Counted from the stretch's first letter, positions 35,348 to 47,830 are shown. The stretch: DNA of 64,000 bases from Neocallimastix lanati (nom. inval.) (GCA_016946835.1 JACVTC010000085.1:1-64000); one strand, 5' to 3'. Numbers and translations: made by a program. The notes: a model not told the origin generated them from the letters alone.

Positions 35348-35884
35348 ATTATTAAATAATATAATTTTTTAATTACATATGAATAAATTTTCTTTTCTAA
35401 TATAAGAAATAATAAAAGAATATGTTTCAATAATTTAAGAATTTTATCAGAAGATAAATTTAAATATTAAATAATTATATTGTTTTAAAATATCTAATTA
35501 AATAATAGATAAAAATATATATGATATTTAGATACTATAAAAGAAAATAAGTTTGTAATTTATTTAAAGACAACTCTTTCTCTAATAATAAAATATAAAA
35601 TTTAATGATAAAATTATAAAATATAGTCACACTAATTTACAATTTAATCAATATTAAATGATCACATACAATAAAAAATTTTATAAACAAAAGGTCATTA
35701 TCATATAATAAATTATCAATAAACCGATACGGCAAATATAAAATAATAAATTTATATTTAAAATAAGAATAAACTTAATTTTTTTTAATTAATATAAATC
35801 ACCTTTTAACAGTTAAATAATTTCGAATTATTACTAATCTATTTTTTTTTTTTAAAAAATAAAGCTTCAAAAAATAAAATAAAA
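35348..35884. other. AT-rich spacer between Copia-K and Copia-I
   Basis: Nothing coding. No LTR for the following element could be delimited, although one may be hidden here. Confidence 0.5.
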
Positions 35885-37860
35885 ATGACCAACAGAAGAA
35901 GAAGAGCATTAGAAAGTTCTAACCAAGAAGAAGATAATCCTAGAAGAATTTTAGTAACTCCTAATACTGAAGAAAATAATCTAAAAAGAAGAAATTCTAA
36001 TGTAATTTTCATCACTAATGAAAGTTTTAATTTGAGATCATTTTTCAAATTCAATTATTCATTAAATTTCAACAGAATGATTGAACTTACTACCGAAAAT
36101 TACGAAGGATAGAAAACAAAAATGTTATACTTATGGTATATCAATAATTTGCTTTGTTACGTCACTAGCGAAAAGGTAAAGAAATTAAGAAAAAAGGATA
36201 TATCAAGGAAAATCTTGAAAAGTATATTATTAACGAATTTGATGAAACATTAGTATATGACAAAAATACAAGTGAAATTGATATCAACAATGACATTACA
36301 ACAAAATGGATAATCTTAATGTAAATATTTATTAAATCTTTAATACATTAAATAGCTTAATTTATTTAATGTATATGAATTTTTTTTAATATAAAATTTA
36401 TTGAAATAAAATTTAATTATTTTTTAAATTGAAATATTTTTTAATTATTTTAGTTAGCTTAGTTTAGTTTTAAATAGTTAAATATTAATTTAGGAATAAT
36501 CTTAAATAGTTAATATTAATAATAGTTTTTCAATATTAAATATATAATTAAAATTAATATAAGTATTAAAATAATAAATAAAATAAATAGTTTAAAAATT
36601 AATTTTAGTTTTAGTAAATTAATAAATAATAAAATTATTAATTAAAAAATCTTTTGTTTATAAATAAATAGCTTTATACATATTATTAAATAACATCATA
36701 TATTAATAATGTAATAAGAAAAAATATAAATAGATGTAAATTTTCTCAATTAAATCGATGTATTAGTTATTAACTATTTTACAGTTAATAACATAAGAGA
36801 AATTTATACCTAATAAAAGAATTTATTAATAAAAGAAATTAATTATTTTTTATTTGCTTAAATTGTAATGTTTTTATTGTTATAATCTGTTTTAATTGAC
36901 GGACTTATTACACTTAGATAGTTTGGAAGAAAATACCCAAAATATTATTCAAAGTAACGGAAAAACAGCTTTCAATATATATAATATACTAAAATGTTCT
37001 TTTATTATAAATATTGATACAAAATAATTAGAATTAAAAAATAAACTCGATAATTTAAAATACAATCAGAAACTTACATTAATATTTTCATTGCTGATTT
37101 ACAAAACACAATTGACGAATTAGAAAAAATCGACATAGATATTCATTTGACTACTAAAGTAGGTATTCTTAACAGAAGTTTTCCAGAAAATCTTAGGCTT
37201 ATAAACATTTTCTAATACAAAGATGATTGGACGAAGTATATAGAATATGTCAAAAATGTAATATCAGAGATTATTTTTACCAATATAAAAGAATCCACAA
37301 AAAGCAACAATCAAATCAACGATAATATTTTTTCACTAGAAAAAAGTCAAAATAATTTAGAAAAAAGAAAAAACCTAATATTTCCAAAAGAAAGAAAGTC
37401 ACAAACAAAAAATAGCAGATGTAATTATTGCGGTAAATAGAATCACTACTTTTATGAGTATAAAAAAACACCAACAACATAAAACAATAAAAAACAAAAT
37501 AGATATTCAAAGAAACTCAATACTAATAAAAAAATAATAAATGTAAAAAGCATTCAAATTTCATTGAAAAGGATAATTATAACTTATTTAGATGATTTTA
37601 CTAAAAACTTTAATTCAACTGATAATCTGACCATCAACAATATCACATCCAGTAGTAATAAAGATCAAATCCAAAATAATTCCAACAGTAAAAAAGAAAT
37701 TATTTGTTGGATTCTAGACTCCGACACATCAATAAACATAACTTACCAAATCGAATGTAATGAAGAGAATTATCTTACTAATAACGAAATTATTTTAGTT
37801 CAATACATTGGAGACTTCGCTGGATAAATCAACAATCAAAATATTATTATTAAACATGTA
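35885..37860 (+). mobile_element. gag: Copia-I, decayed gag-protease region of a Ty1/copia element
   Basis: A gag N-terminus from 35885 (MTNRRRRALESSNQEEDN, then LTTENYEG and a Lys-rich block) is followed by an AT-rich 560-bp block (about 36325-36890). Further gag helices and a zinc-knuckle remnant (CNYCGK, about 37420) come next. A protease remnant follows (ICWILDSDTSINITY, about 37700). It ends near 37860. There is no integrase or RT. Old, with about ten breaks. The intervening block may be a separate insertion. Confidence 0.65.
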
Positions 37861-37881
37861 TTCAATATCAAAATATTTATT

Positions 37882-38130
37882 CTATTCTTTATTAGCGAGA
37901 CAGGTAGTGTTCTGGTGATCATTTAAATTAGAATGAACATGAACCAAAGATTCAATGGAAGAGTCTTTTAATGCTTGATTATATTTTAAAATCTCTTTAT
38001 ATTTATCTTCACATGTGTAAAATGTTCTTATGGAACAGATTACAATTACGTTAAACACTATTAATAATAATACACAATATGCAATTAAAATTCGTTTGAT
38101 TAAAAACTTCTTTTTTTTATTAACATCTCT
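37882..38130 (-). pseudogene. Small membrane-anchored ORF remnant, unknown
   Basis: A stop-to-stop frame of about 83 codons on the minus strand without an obvious ATG. After a Lys-rich start it has a strongly hydrophobic stretch (ILIAYCVLLLIVFNVIVICS) and then a charged, soluble tail with two Cys. One transmembrane helix with a positive N-terminal flank is predicted by eye. It lies just downstream of, and on the same strand as, the viral-type helicase remains, so it may belong to the same insertion. The family is not recognised. Confidence 0.4.
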
Positions 38131-38159
38131 TTATTATAAATTCTTTTATTAGTTAATAA

Positions 38160-39940
38160 CTGTAAAATTTTGATGTCTCTTTATTATGAAGGGGTATTAG
38201 ATGAATTTATATGATATACATAATGAAAACCCATAGCACAAAATATCGCGGAAAAGAAATAAAACTAACTTCCTCAATGATTGTAATAGATAAATACAAG
38301 TCCGTCTGGAATTTCCTGACAATTTATCTCTTTAAGGATATAATACAATTTATAACAATTATTTTTAATATCCTTAGATTTTCGTGTTATAATATCTTGT
38401 AAAAAAGGGTTATGATGAATAATATTATTATTATTTAAAATGTATTTTGATAAATTCAATTTAGCTTTTAATTTTGATCATTTTTTTAGTATCCTGTGTT
38501 AAATTATCATCAATATATAAATGAAGGACACCAAGTGTTGCTGTAACGATTTTGTTATTTATTTTATCTCACTAGGTCATTGTAGATGTGTTAACAAATA
38601 AACAAACTACTAAATGTGAGATTTTATTATTTATTATTACACTAAATTATCTTATTATTTAATATTTTTATAATTATGGTTTTATATTATATTTTATTTA
38701 TTTATTAATTTTAAGATACGTTACTTTGTTAATATCGACTCAAAGAGTCAAAATAAAATAATAATATATAATTTTTATATTCAGAAAGTTTATAATTAAA
38801 ATACATGATTGGTTTAGAATTAAATGAATACATGATAATTATTTAAATAAATATTATTATTATTAAAATTAAATGTATAAAAGAATTAATAACTATATAA
38901 ATATTTTATTCCAAAAGGTAAAAGATAAGATTCGAACCACTGACATTTAGCATGTAAGGCAAGGTAGGCACTATTGAGTAACGATAACAAAGGTATAACG
39001 ATGCTAATATCGTTACATGTTGCTTTCACATAATTGATTCCCATATTATTCATATTTTGAGGTTCCTCCATGATATTTCCATAATAATAAGTTGAACCCC
39101 TTGCATAGGTACCTTTAGTATTTTGAAACTTTGAATACTGGATAAACGAACCAATATAATTCATGGACGTGTTTGGTGAATTTAATCCATAGTATATAGG
39201 TGACCAAGCATTTCTTCTTTCAGTTTTTCGGGTGTTAAAAATTAAGTAGAATTTAAATTCGCTTTTATTAATTTAACCAGATTTATTATTTCATTCGCAT
39301 TATCAAAAATCGGAGTAGCAGACATAAATATAATACGACCTTTAATGATTTAAAAGTAAAAGTAAATTATTATTAATAAAATTTTTCTTGCATTATTACG
39401 AAATTGATGGACTTCATCAATAATGATTAATCTTTCATCATAAAAAGAAAAAGAATTAGATGTTGTCTGTTTTATAATCACTTTTGTTGTCATTACTATC
39501 GGTGTCAGTGCTATATAACATTCTGTAAATCCATTAGATCCATTAATGATAAGTATGAAATTCAATATACTTTTTAATAAATTCTTTATAATTATTAACA
39601 TTTGGTAAGGGTGGATAATAATTAAAAGTATAAGAATACCATGCCTTTACACATTTGGTAAATTCAGTAATTACTTCTTTACTTTTTACAATAATAATAC
39701 AAGATTTTTTATAAGTATTTATGAAATTTAATAATCCATAATGCTGTGAATGACTTTCCAGTTCCTGGTGAATGATAAATTAAAAATCGGCTGACCACCT
39801 CATTTTCCGGTGATATATACCTTATAGGTAATACTTGGTATCTTTTCATATGAACATTTTCTATCAACGGATTATTTGTATAAATTTCCGAAAATTCTCT
39901 TAAATTATGTAGGTTATTAATATCGGGATATGTCATTTAT
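38160..39940 (-). pseudogene. NCLDV/linear-plasmid-type SF2 helicase fossil
   Basis: Minus-strand pieces appear in the right order for a D6R/D11L-like superfamily 2 helicase: a Walker A segment LIYHSPGTGKSFTALWI (about 39735-39785), a DEVH box LIIIDEVHQFRNN (about 39400-39440), and an SATP motif near 39310. Near 38270-38400 there is a stretch compatible with the start of the second RecA-like domain. This helicase type, with the ...YISP... segment before Walker A, is typical of nucleo-cytoplasmic large DNA viruses and of fungal linear plasmids. It is not a housekeeping helicase. It is broken, with several breaks, and is also interrupted by element T. Treated as a fossil of an old viral or plasmid insertion; age old. 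Confidence 0.65.
38542..39017 (-). mobile_element. Element T copy 1: 476 bp, tRNA-like head, TG...CA inverted ends
   Basis: The ends are TGTAACGAT and ATCGTTACA, a perfect 9-bp inverted pair. They are flanked exactly by TGTTGC on both sides (38536-38541 and 39018-39023). Read on the minus strand, a tRNA-like segment lies near the start: A-box-like TTACTCAATAGTG (38969-38981), an anticodon loop CTTACAT as in tRNA-Val(UAC), and B-box GGTTCGAATC (38929-38938). A to B spacing is 43 bases, as in a tRNA. The body is AT-rich and non-coding. Whether it is a SINE-like element or a solo LTR is open: the A/B boxes favour the first, the TG...CA ends the second. Confidence 0.75.
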
Positions 39941-39964
39941 ATTTATATCTATCCTCTATAAATA

Positions 39965-40361
39965 TGTTTAGCTCTACTATTATAGTAAATAAATTGAAGA
40001 GAAAAAATAAAAAATCCTTTTAAACTTCTTTTTTAAAAAACACCTCTCTAAAATAAAAAATATTAATTTTATCGTATTTATATAATTTTTTTTTTTTAAT
40101 TATTACTAAATAAGTATTATTTTTTTTTTTTATTATTATTATTTTATAATACCTTCTGTTTGTTTTCTTTTATTGGAAAAGGGCTTTTTTAATAATTTAA
40201 TATTATATTTTAAAGGCTAAATTAATTTAACTAATTACTATCTAATTAAAATAAAATAATATAAAATAAGATTCAGAAATATGTAATAGATATTTTTATA
40301 TTTCGTACGAAAAATGAATTTTGTATTTTGATGAAAGAAATTTTAGTTTGAAAACCTAACA
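39965..40361 (-). repeat. 3' LTR of Copia-F
   Basis: Minus strand starts TGTTAGGTTTTC immediately after the purine tract. The plus-strand left end is TGTTTAGCTCTACTATTA, which resembles AAGCTCGACTATTA at the inner end of the 5' LTR. The left boundary is approximate. Confidence 0.7.
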
Positions 40362-40399
40362 CTCCCCCCTCAAAGTAAAATTTCTTTAAGCAAAATATA

Positions 40400-42444
40400 A
40401 AATAAAATAATTAATAATAAAAGGTATTGTCAATAAAATAATTAAAAGAGTCTTTTGTAATTTTTTTAGTAAGAATATCAGCAAGCATATTATTAGAGTT
40501 AATATAGGAAATATTAATAAAGTCCTTTTTTATATAGTCCATGACAAATGAATAATCAATATCAAAATGTCTAGAGGAATTTGTTCTTTTTTCATTAGTA
40601 AGTATTTTTATGTTACTAATGTTATCAGAATAGATGTGAAATAATAGAACTCTACCTTCTATTTCTTTATTTAAATTATTTAACCAGATGACCTTTTCGA
40701 TAAGATCCGCTGTTGCATTAAATTCAGCTTCGGTTGTACTCCTAGCAGTAAACTATTGCTTCTTTGATTTCCAACAGATTGGAGCACTTCCAAAATATAT
40801 AATGTATCCGGTAGTTGATTTAGTGTCATCATTTTCATCCTTTGGTCCAAAGCTTGCATCAGAATATCCAAGAATATCCCCTTTACTGTTGAATTTTAAA
40901 TAATAGTTTTTAGTTTTCTTTAAGTATTTTAAAACGTTTAGAAGCATTTTCCAATCTTTCATAGTCGGATTGTTCCTTTTAGTTGATAATTTACTGATAG
41001 TTTCACTAATATTTGACCTTGTGCATCTTGCTAAATGTATTAGAGAACCTATGTCTGATCTATACTTAGTTGGATTTATATCAATTTTATTCTTTTCGCT
41101 ATCTGATATCTCCGAATAAGGATTATCCTTCTCATCCGTAATATTGCATTCGTTTAATTTATTTTGTATATATTTGGATTGGTCCATAATATATTCGTCT
41201 ACATTTGTTCTTGTAATCTTTATTCCCAATATGCTATTAATTTCTTCAACTTTGGAGATAGTGTATAATTCCTTAATTTTTCTGATATTGTCTTGTATAT
41301 TTTCGTCTGTGCCTATGATAACCATGTCATCAACGTATAATCCTATGATTAACATATCGTTGTTGCCAATGGTTTTATAGTATATATTAGTATAGGCGTA
41401 TGTTCTTGTAAATCCTAATTTATTGTTTAAGGAATCATTGATTTCTTCATACCATAGTTTTCCAGCTTGTTTAAGTCCGTATAAAGCTTTGTTTAATTTC
41501 CAGCAATAGCCATCTTCATAATCTGGATGCAACATAGGAATTTCTGTATATAAATTTATATCAATTTTTGAATTGAGGTTAGCTCCTTTAATATCTAATT
41601 GATAGCAATTGTAGCTATGTCTTGCTGCATAAGCTATTAAATATCTCAAAGATTCATAGGCAAGTGTAGGAGAGTATGTTGTAAAGTAATCAACGTTTTT
41701 CTTTTGTGTATAACCTTTTGCTACTAACCTGGCTTTGAATTTTTTTACTTTATTATCTTCATTTGTTTTTACGGAAAATATCCATTTTAATTTTATTAAT
41801 TTTCTGTTTTTGTCTACTTGATTTAAACTGATCTTGGTTGCGGTTTTATGAATGTCATAATTTTCTAATTCTTCATTGATTGCGAGTGTCCAATAATTTT
41901 TATATTTGCTATTTAATGCTTCGTGAATAGTCTTAGAAATATATAAATCAGCATCAATAATAGGTAAATTATCCCATATTTCAGTAAAATGTATTTCTCC
42001 ATTTTCGTTATTTTCATTACTTCCAAATCTCTTCTTTTTATGGTCATATTCATTATTTGAAGAAGAATCAGTACTATTTAATTTTCTTTTGATATTCATT
42101 TTTCTTACAGTAAGTGGTACAATTTCACTTGATGAATCATAACTACTTTCAATATCACTTTCCGATCCACTTACGTAATTATAATTATTGTTGTTTACAT
42201 TATCTACTGAGCCACTTAGTGAGTCACTTTCTTCTATATTATCAACTTCATTATTATATTCTTCAATATTGTTCTTCCTTATATTTTGTTTTTCAACCTC
42301 ATTATTCGATGAAATGTTAGATTCCGTATTTTCTTGGTTACCTTCCGTAACTCCGTTATTTGATTTTTCATTATTTATGCTTGTATTTATGTTTATTTGT
42401 GAATTAGATTGAATATTGTCGTTGGTATTATTATCTACGTTCAA
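40400..42444 (-). pseudogene. Copia-F RT and RNase H
   Basis: The 563-residue open segment (40753-42444) begins with an Asn/Ser/Glu-rich linker, then HEALNSKYKNYWTLAINEEL, KLKWIFSVKTNEDNKVKKF, YSPTLAYESLRYLI, QLDIKGANLNSKIDI, LNKALYGLKQAGKLWYEE, YVDDMVIIG, and the RNase H start (GYSDASFGP, GYIIYFGSAPICWKSKKQ). RNase H remnants continue to about 40400. RT motifs are well kept. Fossil. Confidence 0.92.
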
Positions 42445-42488
42445 ATTTATTAATTTATTTTCAAGGTCGTCAATTATATCTTCAAGAA

Positions 42489-43866
42489 TTAATTCTTGAT
42501 AAATTCAATATTGTTTAAGTCTTCAATATTTTCACTAATAATTTCTTTATTTATATGAAATATATCAATATCTTTTGACTTTTTAAATTTGGTCTCATAG
42601 AATTCTACATTTCTACGCAAGTATATTGCGCCACTTCGTATATCTAAAATTTTGTAGGCATTTGCATTTTCTTCTCTGCCTAAGTTTATACTTAATATTT
42701 TAAACATATGTAACTTATTTAAATTTTCTTGTCTATCATATGTTACAAAACAGCCGAAATCTCTTAATTTGTCATACCTAATGGTATGTTCTGGACCATA
42801 CCATCCCAGATCAGGGATGTTATTATTTATACCCTTATGAGGTATGATGTTTTTGACATCAATAGCTGACTTTATAGCATAAGGCCAATATTTTAAATTT
42901 AAATTTGAATATTTAAGAATAGTTTTAACACAATTTTCCAAAGATCTGTTATTTCGTTCAGATCTTCCGATTTCTTCAGGATTTCTAGGAGCAGAGGTTA
43001 GATGAATTGTTCCATAATTATCATATAATTCATTTACTAACGGTGTACTATATTCTGGAGCACAATCTGTTTTAAAATACTTAATATTAATATCGAAGTG
43101 TGTTTTCAAGTAGTTAAAAAATTTTATAACTGCATTCCCCACTTCTCTTTTACTTGTAATATTATGGATCCATAATTTTCTTGAAAAATCATCCACAAAA
43201 ATTACTGAATAATTTTCACCATTTATTCCCTTTATTAAATTCTAGTACATCACTATATATTAAGTCTCCTCTAGATTTAGCCTTGAGATTACTGGCTTTA
43301 TTTGGTAATTTAGCGATTTTAGATACGTTACAATCCTTGCATGTTTTGAGTGATAATTTAATATTTTTTAATTTATTAATTAATTGATTAGCATCATAGT
43401 GTAGGAATCTATTATGCCAAATAATTTTGTTTACTTTTTCATTTGTTGATTCGACTAAGTAGTTCTCAATTAGATTATTATTTTTAGCATTTGGTTCATT
43501 TTTCGTTACTATTTTAAATAATCCTTTGTTTATTTCTATAGTATCTATAGAATTTTTTATGTTTAATTGTTTAATATTATCTTTAAACAATTTTAAGTAT
43601 TTTTTATTATTTTGGTTATAAAATATACAATTGATATTATTATCTAATAAATCTATTATTGATAATAAGTTTCTTCTACCATTTTGAAAGAGAATAGCAT
43701 TATCAATGTTTAATAGTTCTGATCCTATTTTTATTTTTAATTTTCCAGAAATATTTGAATCATTGATTTTGTTATTGAGGAAATTAATAAGACTATATTT
43801 TATTTTTTTAGATTTCAATAATTCAGGATTGTTGATTATAGTCTGAGTGGCACCTGAATCAACCAC
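42489..43866 (-). pseudogene. Copia-F protease and integrase
   Basis: The protease active-site region VDSGATQTIINN lies near 43830-43866. The pre-integrase zinc domain follows (IIWHNRFLHYDANQLINKLK, CKDC), then the integrase core (MDDFSRKLWIHN, FKTDCAPEYSTPLVNELYDN, RNPEEIGRSERNNRSLENC) and the C-terminal copia block. Broken. It sits between gag and RT as expected for copia. Confidence 0.9.
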
Positions 43867-44006
43867 CCATTCAATTAAAAATCATTATTGTTATTGATAG
43901 AGCTATCTTCATGGGTTTCAATGATGAAATTTTCTTCATAGTTTTCTCTTTTTAATCGTTTCTCTTTTTCAATCTTTTTCCAGTTATAGAATGAGTCTTT
44001 CACATC

Positions 44007-44722
44007 TCATTGGTATAACATATGTTCTGTTGATCCACATAAAACACATTTCCTTTTAAAGACTGGTTGGGCATTGTATGGTTTATTATTATACTTTTTT
44101 TCTTCTGAATTTCTTTTAGTAAATGGAACTACTGTTTCCTTTTCATTTAAGGATAATTGAATTATTTGTTTAATGACTGACATACTTTCTTCTTTCACAA
44201 CTGCATAAGTTAGTCTTTTGTAGATATTGGGATAGTATCGCCTAAAACCATTACGTAAGTAACCTAATTTAATAGAGTTTTCATCCTTGCAAAGAATAGG
44301 GTCCACACCTACCATAATTTTATAATAGCATTTCCATAGGTTTTCGAAGTTAACAATATAATCCTAACATTTTCTCCTTTATATGTAAGTTCTTCAAGCC
44401 TTTTCTTATATTTTCTCGCCTTTTCATCATCAGATTCTTCATAGTAGGCTTTTAAGTAATTCCAAATTTCAAAAGCTGTATCAATGTCTTCTATTTCGGT
44501 CCAAGTCTTTTCACTTAAGTGTTTGTAGATGATTCTCCTGGCTTTGGAGTCATCTTTTGGACGAATAGAGTCGGTCCCGATAGTTTCTTCTCCTGTTTTC
44601 TCAGTGTTATTAGTGTCTATATGTGGTAATATAGTATGTTCAAGACTAGCATCCTCTAATTCTCCCATTACTATTTTACTCCATATTTTATAATTATTTT
44701 TGTTTAAGATTATTCTTTCCAT
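44007..44722 (-). pseudogene. gag: Copia-F gag
   Basis: Starts MERIILNKNNYKIWSKIVMG, the NYxxW motif of copia (UBN2-type) gag, and continues with IYKHLSEKTWTEIEDIDTAFEIWNYLKAYY. The C-terminal part has a zinc-knuckle-like CVLCGSTEHMLYQ. Broken. The ATG lies about 100 bp inside the primer-binding-like site. Confidence 0.85.
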
Positions 44723-44815
44723 TTTTATGTTTAATTGTAATGATAAAATATCCTTTTTTATTAGATTTGTTTTGTTTTATGATTATTATAATTATTTTTT
44801 TTTTTTTGTACAGTT

Positions 44816-44827
44816 GAGACTCTTAAT
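44816..44827 (-). promoter_or_regulatory. Candidate half-tRNA primer-binding site of Copia-F
   Basis: ATTAAGAGTCTC on the minus strand is complementary to GACTCTTAAT, the anticodon-arm sequence of a tRNA-Lys(CUU). It follows the inner LTR end directly. Copia-type elements are known to use internal tRNA fragments as primers. The same 12-mer follows the LTR of Copia-J (18801-18812). Confidence 0.45.
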
Positions 44828-45237
44828 CTTTTAGATAAGCTCGACTATTAAAACTCAATAATGTACAAAAAATTTTTGATATAAACCTTATTTATTATAA
44901 AATTTATTATTTATTAAAATAAAATGATTTGTACTAAAATGAAAAAATTTTCTTTTGTTTACTTTTTATTTATTGAAACACCTTTTGTAAATATAACTTT
45001 TCGTTATATTTTAAAAATAAAATTCCTTTTAAACTTCTTTTTTTAAAAAACACCTCTCTAAAATAAAAAATATTAATTTTATCGTATTTATATAAATTTT
45101 TTTTTTTTAATTATTACTAAATAAGTATTAATTAATTTTTTTTTTTATTATTATTTTAAAAATTCAATATATTTTTATTTTAAATTTTATTTTTACTTTT
45201 AATAAAGTTTATATTATTCTATTTAAATAAATAATAA

Positions 45238-46087
45238 TGGAAAATTTAACAAAATATTACAAAGGAGTGATCGAAATAGTTTGTAGTAAAGCCTTCGAAG
45301 TCTTCAATAATAATTATAATATTAATATAAATAAGGATAATATTTAAAATAATTTAATTAAGATAACATCCAATCATCAGTTAACGAAATAGTCAAACTT
45401 AATTTGAATAATACTTGTATTGGAGTAAAAATAAATAAAACAACTTGAAATAAAGTAATTCTGGGTAATATGTATTGTGGAGTTCATGTTAGTTCAGAAG
45501 GGAAACTACCATTAAATCAATATGTAAATAATATTGCTATCATTCTTAAATATGAACATCCTGCAATTGTTGTTTCCATAGGTAATAAATGGATATTTCA
45601 AAAATGACAGTCAAAACACTGATATAAGAAAAAATGAACGTAAGTCTATTAAATGACCCTTAAGTATTGATATTATTGACTAATTATTACATTCTTATGT
45701 TTTATTTTTTGATGAATATAAAAGTTATTTTGGTGCTGGAATATTTGTTATTCAATGTTACTCAACCAAAAATAATAAAAAGCAAAACAATTACTCATGG
45801 CAACTCATTACGTTGAACTTAGTAGTTACGGAGAAGAATTACAACCAAAGTATTACATTAAAATGACGTTCAAATCTATTGCTTTAATTAAGGAAAAACC
45901 TATTTTTGGTAAAACCAAGGAATTTCTTGGTGAATACGGAATTCCATATGATATTAATGAAATTAAAAAACGCAATAATGATATTATTGAAAATAATCCA
46001 GTAGTAATATACAATAAAATAAATAAAATTATCAATTATCATAATTTTTTTATTATAATTCAAATCTTTTATAAACTTGAATATTAA
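45238..46087 (+). pseudogene. Broken gene of unknown family
   Basis: Coding-like composition in several frames on the plus strand. From the ATG at 45238 it reads MENLTKYYKGVIEIVCSKAF. Further on are LGNMYCGVHVSSEGKLPLNQ and SYVLFFDEYKSYFGAGIFVI. The open segment 45797-46087 reads MATHYVELSSYGEELQPKYY and further FGKTKEFLGEYGIPYD. No domain is recognised. It has at least three interruptions. A short ORF at 60024-60155 shares SYGxELQ. It could be a decayed host gene or part of an unrecognised mobile element. Confidence 0.4.
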
Positions 46088-47105
46088 TTTGGATTAATTT
46101 TTAATACAAAAAATTAAAGAATTAAAATAAAATAATAATTAAAAGTATAATATTAACAAAAAGTTAATAAAAATTTATTATCAATAGAAAAACTCACTCA
46201 ATAAATATATAAAATAATTTTCAACAATTCTAACATTTATTCACATGCAATAATTTATGATAAATTTGACAATCGAATACAAAATATTAAATCAAATAAA
46301 TCAAACATATTTAAACCGAGGATTTCAACACTTCCATTTAATAAAAAAAATCAAGATACTCTAAGTAACAAAGCCGATATTAACTTTGCAGAAATGAAAC
46401 AAATTGATAAGCACAATCTTTGGCATCTCATATTAAAAAAGGGTATATAGAAAATAAATTATTAAAAACCAATATACACACTAAATGGTACATATTCAAT
46501 AATATTTTACGATTTAAATAAATTGAGACTTTAAAATATTTATCTTTATGTTTTTCAATGTATTCCATTTATAATTTAATCTCATTATAATAAATTTCAT
46601 TGTATTTTGAGACAAGCCACAATTTGTATAAACTTAAACTCATGTATTTTCCATAAATTTCGTAAAATTGTAATTAATTATCTTATTAGTTTTTACATTT
46701 ATAAATAAAAAAATAATATATTAACAATATTAAATAAACAAAATAAAGAATGCATTATTAAATACATAATAGAATATATAATAGAATACATAATAATGTT
46801 TTTTTTATAATTTAATTTAATGAATAAACTAATAATTAAAAGTATAATTAAATATATTATTATTATTTATAAATGTATAAATAATAATAAATTTTGTTAT
46901 AATAAATTAATGTATATTTAAAATTAAATTAAATTAATTATTAATAACATTTAACTGAATAAATGTAATATAATTAAATAAAGTTATAATTATTATAACA
47001 TAACTAAAAAAATATAATTAATTTATTATAAAATAATTATAAATTCTTACATTGTAATACAAAATACAATAAAATATATAAAACTACTGGAAGTCGTAAA
47101 TGAAT
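46088..47105. other. AT-rich non-coding DNA
   Basis: No convincing gene. A short coding-looking patch at about 46300-46440 (RISTLPFNKKNQDTLSNKAD) may be a further remnant of the preceding broken gene. Confidence 0.5.
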
Positions 47106-47830
47106 TGTTGAAATTAAAGCGAATTTTCTCAATTTTAATTTTATTTATATATAAATTTCTAATAATATTTATAATTATTTATTAATAATGAATAATTATA
47201 ATTAATTTGTAAAAATATTAACTTAGGCCTACTAATTATTATTTATTGATATTAATTATATTATTATTATAATCACATGGATATTCAGAGATAAATTATT
47301 TACAAACATTAATTTAAATATTCAATTAAATAATTATTTTTATTAATTAAATCTTATATTGGCTAATATTATATTATATACTTAATTTTATCTTATTAAA
47401 TATTCTATTATTATTAATATTTATATTATAACTTATTCTTAATTAAATATATTGTTAAATGTAGCTTACAAGTATAAAAGAAGAATAATTAAAGTCATTT
47501 GTTGTGTTCTATGTAAGATTATTGTATGTGTATGTGTATTTCACAATAATTATATATCAATAATTTGATACTTATTCTTATTAAATAAATATTATTATAA
47601 ACCCTTCAAAATTATTACATATAATATATTTTAAATATAAAGTAGGTATTTATTATTTTATTTATTATAAAACAATATTTTACTTTTAATTAATTATTAT
47701 CGAATTATTATATATAATTCGACACAAAGACCTTGTAACGTTAATACTATATAATGTTCTGTCTTTATTTTGCCATGAAGCCCATATATAATTCCTTTAT
47801 TGTTAAATATATAAATATAAATATTTAATA
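47106..47830 (+). repeat. Putative 5' LTR of Gypsy-G
   Basis: Starts TGTTGAAATTAAAGCG. The end is estimated only from the length of the downstream copy. AT-rich, no gene. 47831-48343 is a further AT-rich leader-like stretch. Confidence 0.4.

Larger units (their letters stand above)
39965..45167 (-). mobile_element. Copia-F, near full-length Ty1/copia retrotransposon
   Basis: On the minus strand: 5' LTR (about 44830-45167, damaged), primer-binding-like ATTAAGAGTCTC (44816-44827), gag (44722-44007), protease and integrase (43866-42489), RT and RNase H (42444-about 40400), purine tract GAGGGGGGAG (40362-40371) and 3' LTR (39965-40361). The order PR-IN-RT-RH is diagnostic of copia. It is a fossil with about five or six breaks, moderately old. 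The LTRs share about 150 bp of clear similarity (compare 40009-40140 with 45016-45150). Confidence 0.85.

Noticed and set aside
38886-39017. Segment with A-box and B-box as a functional tRNA-Val gene
   Set aside because: Acceptor and T-stem strands do not pair and it lies inside a repeated element with its own ends.
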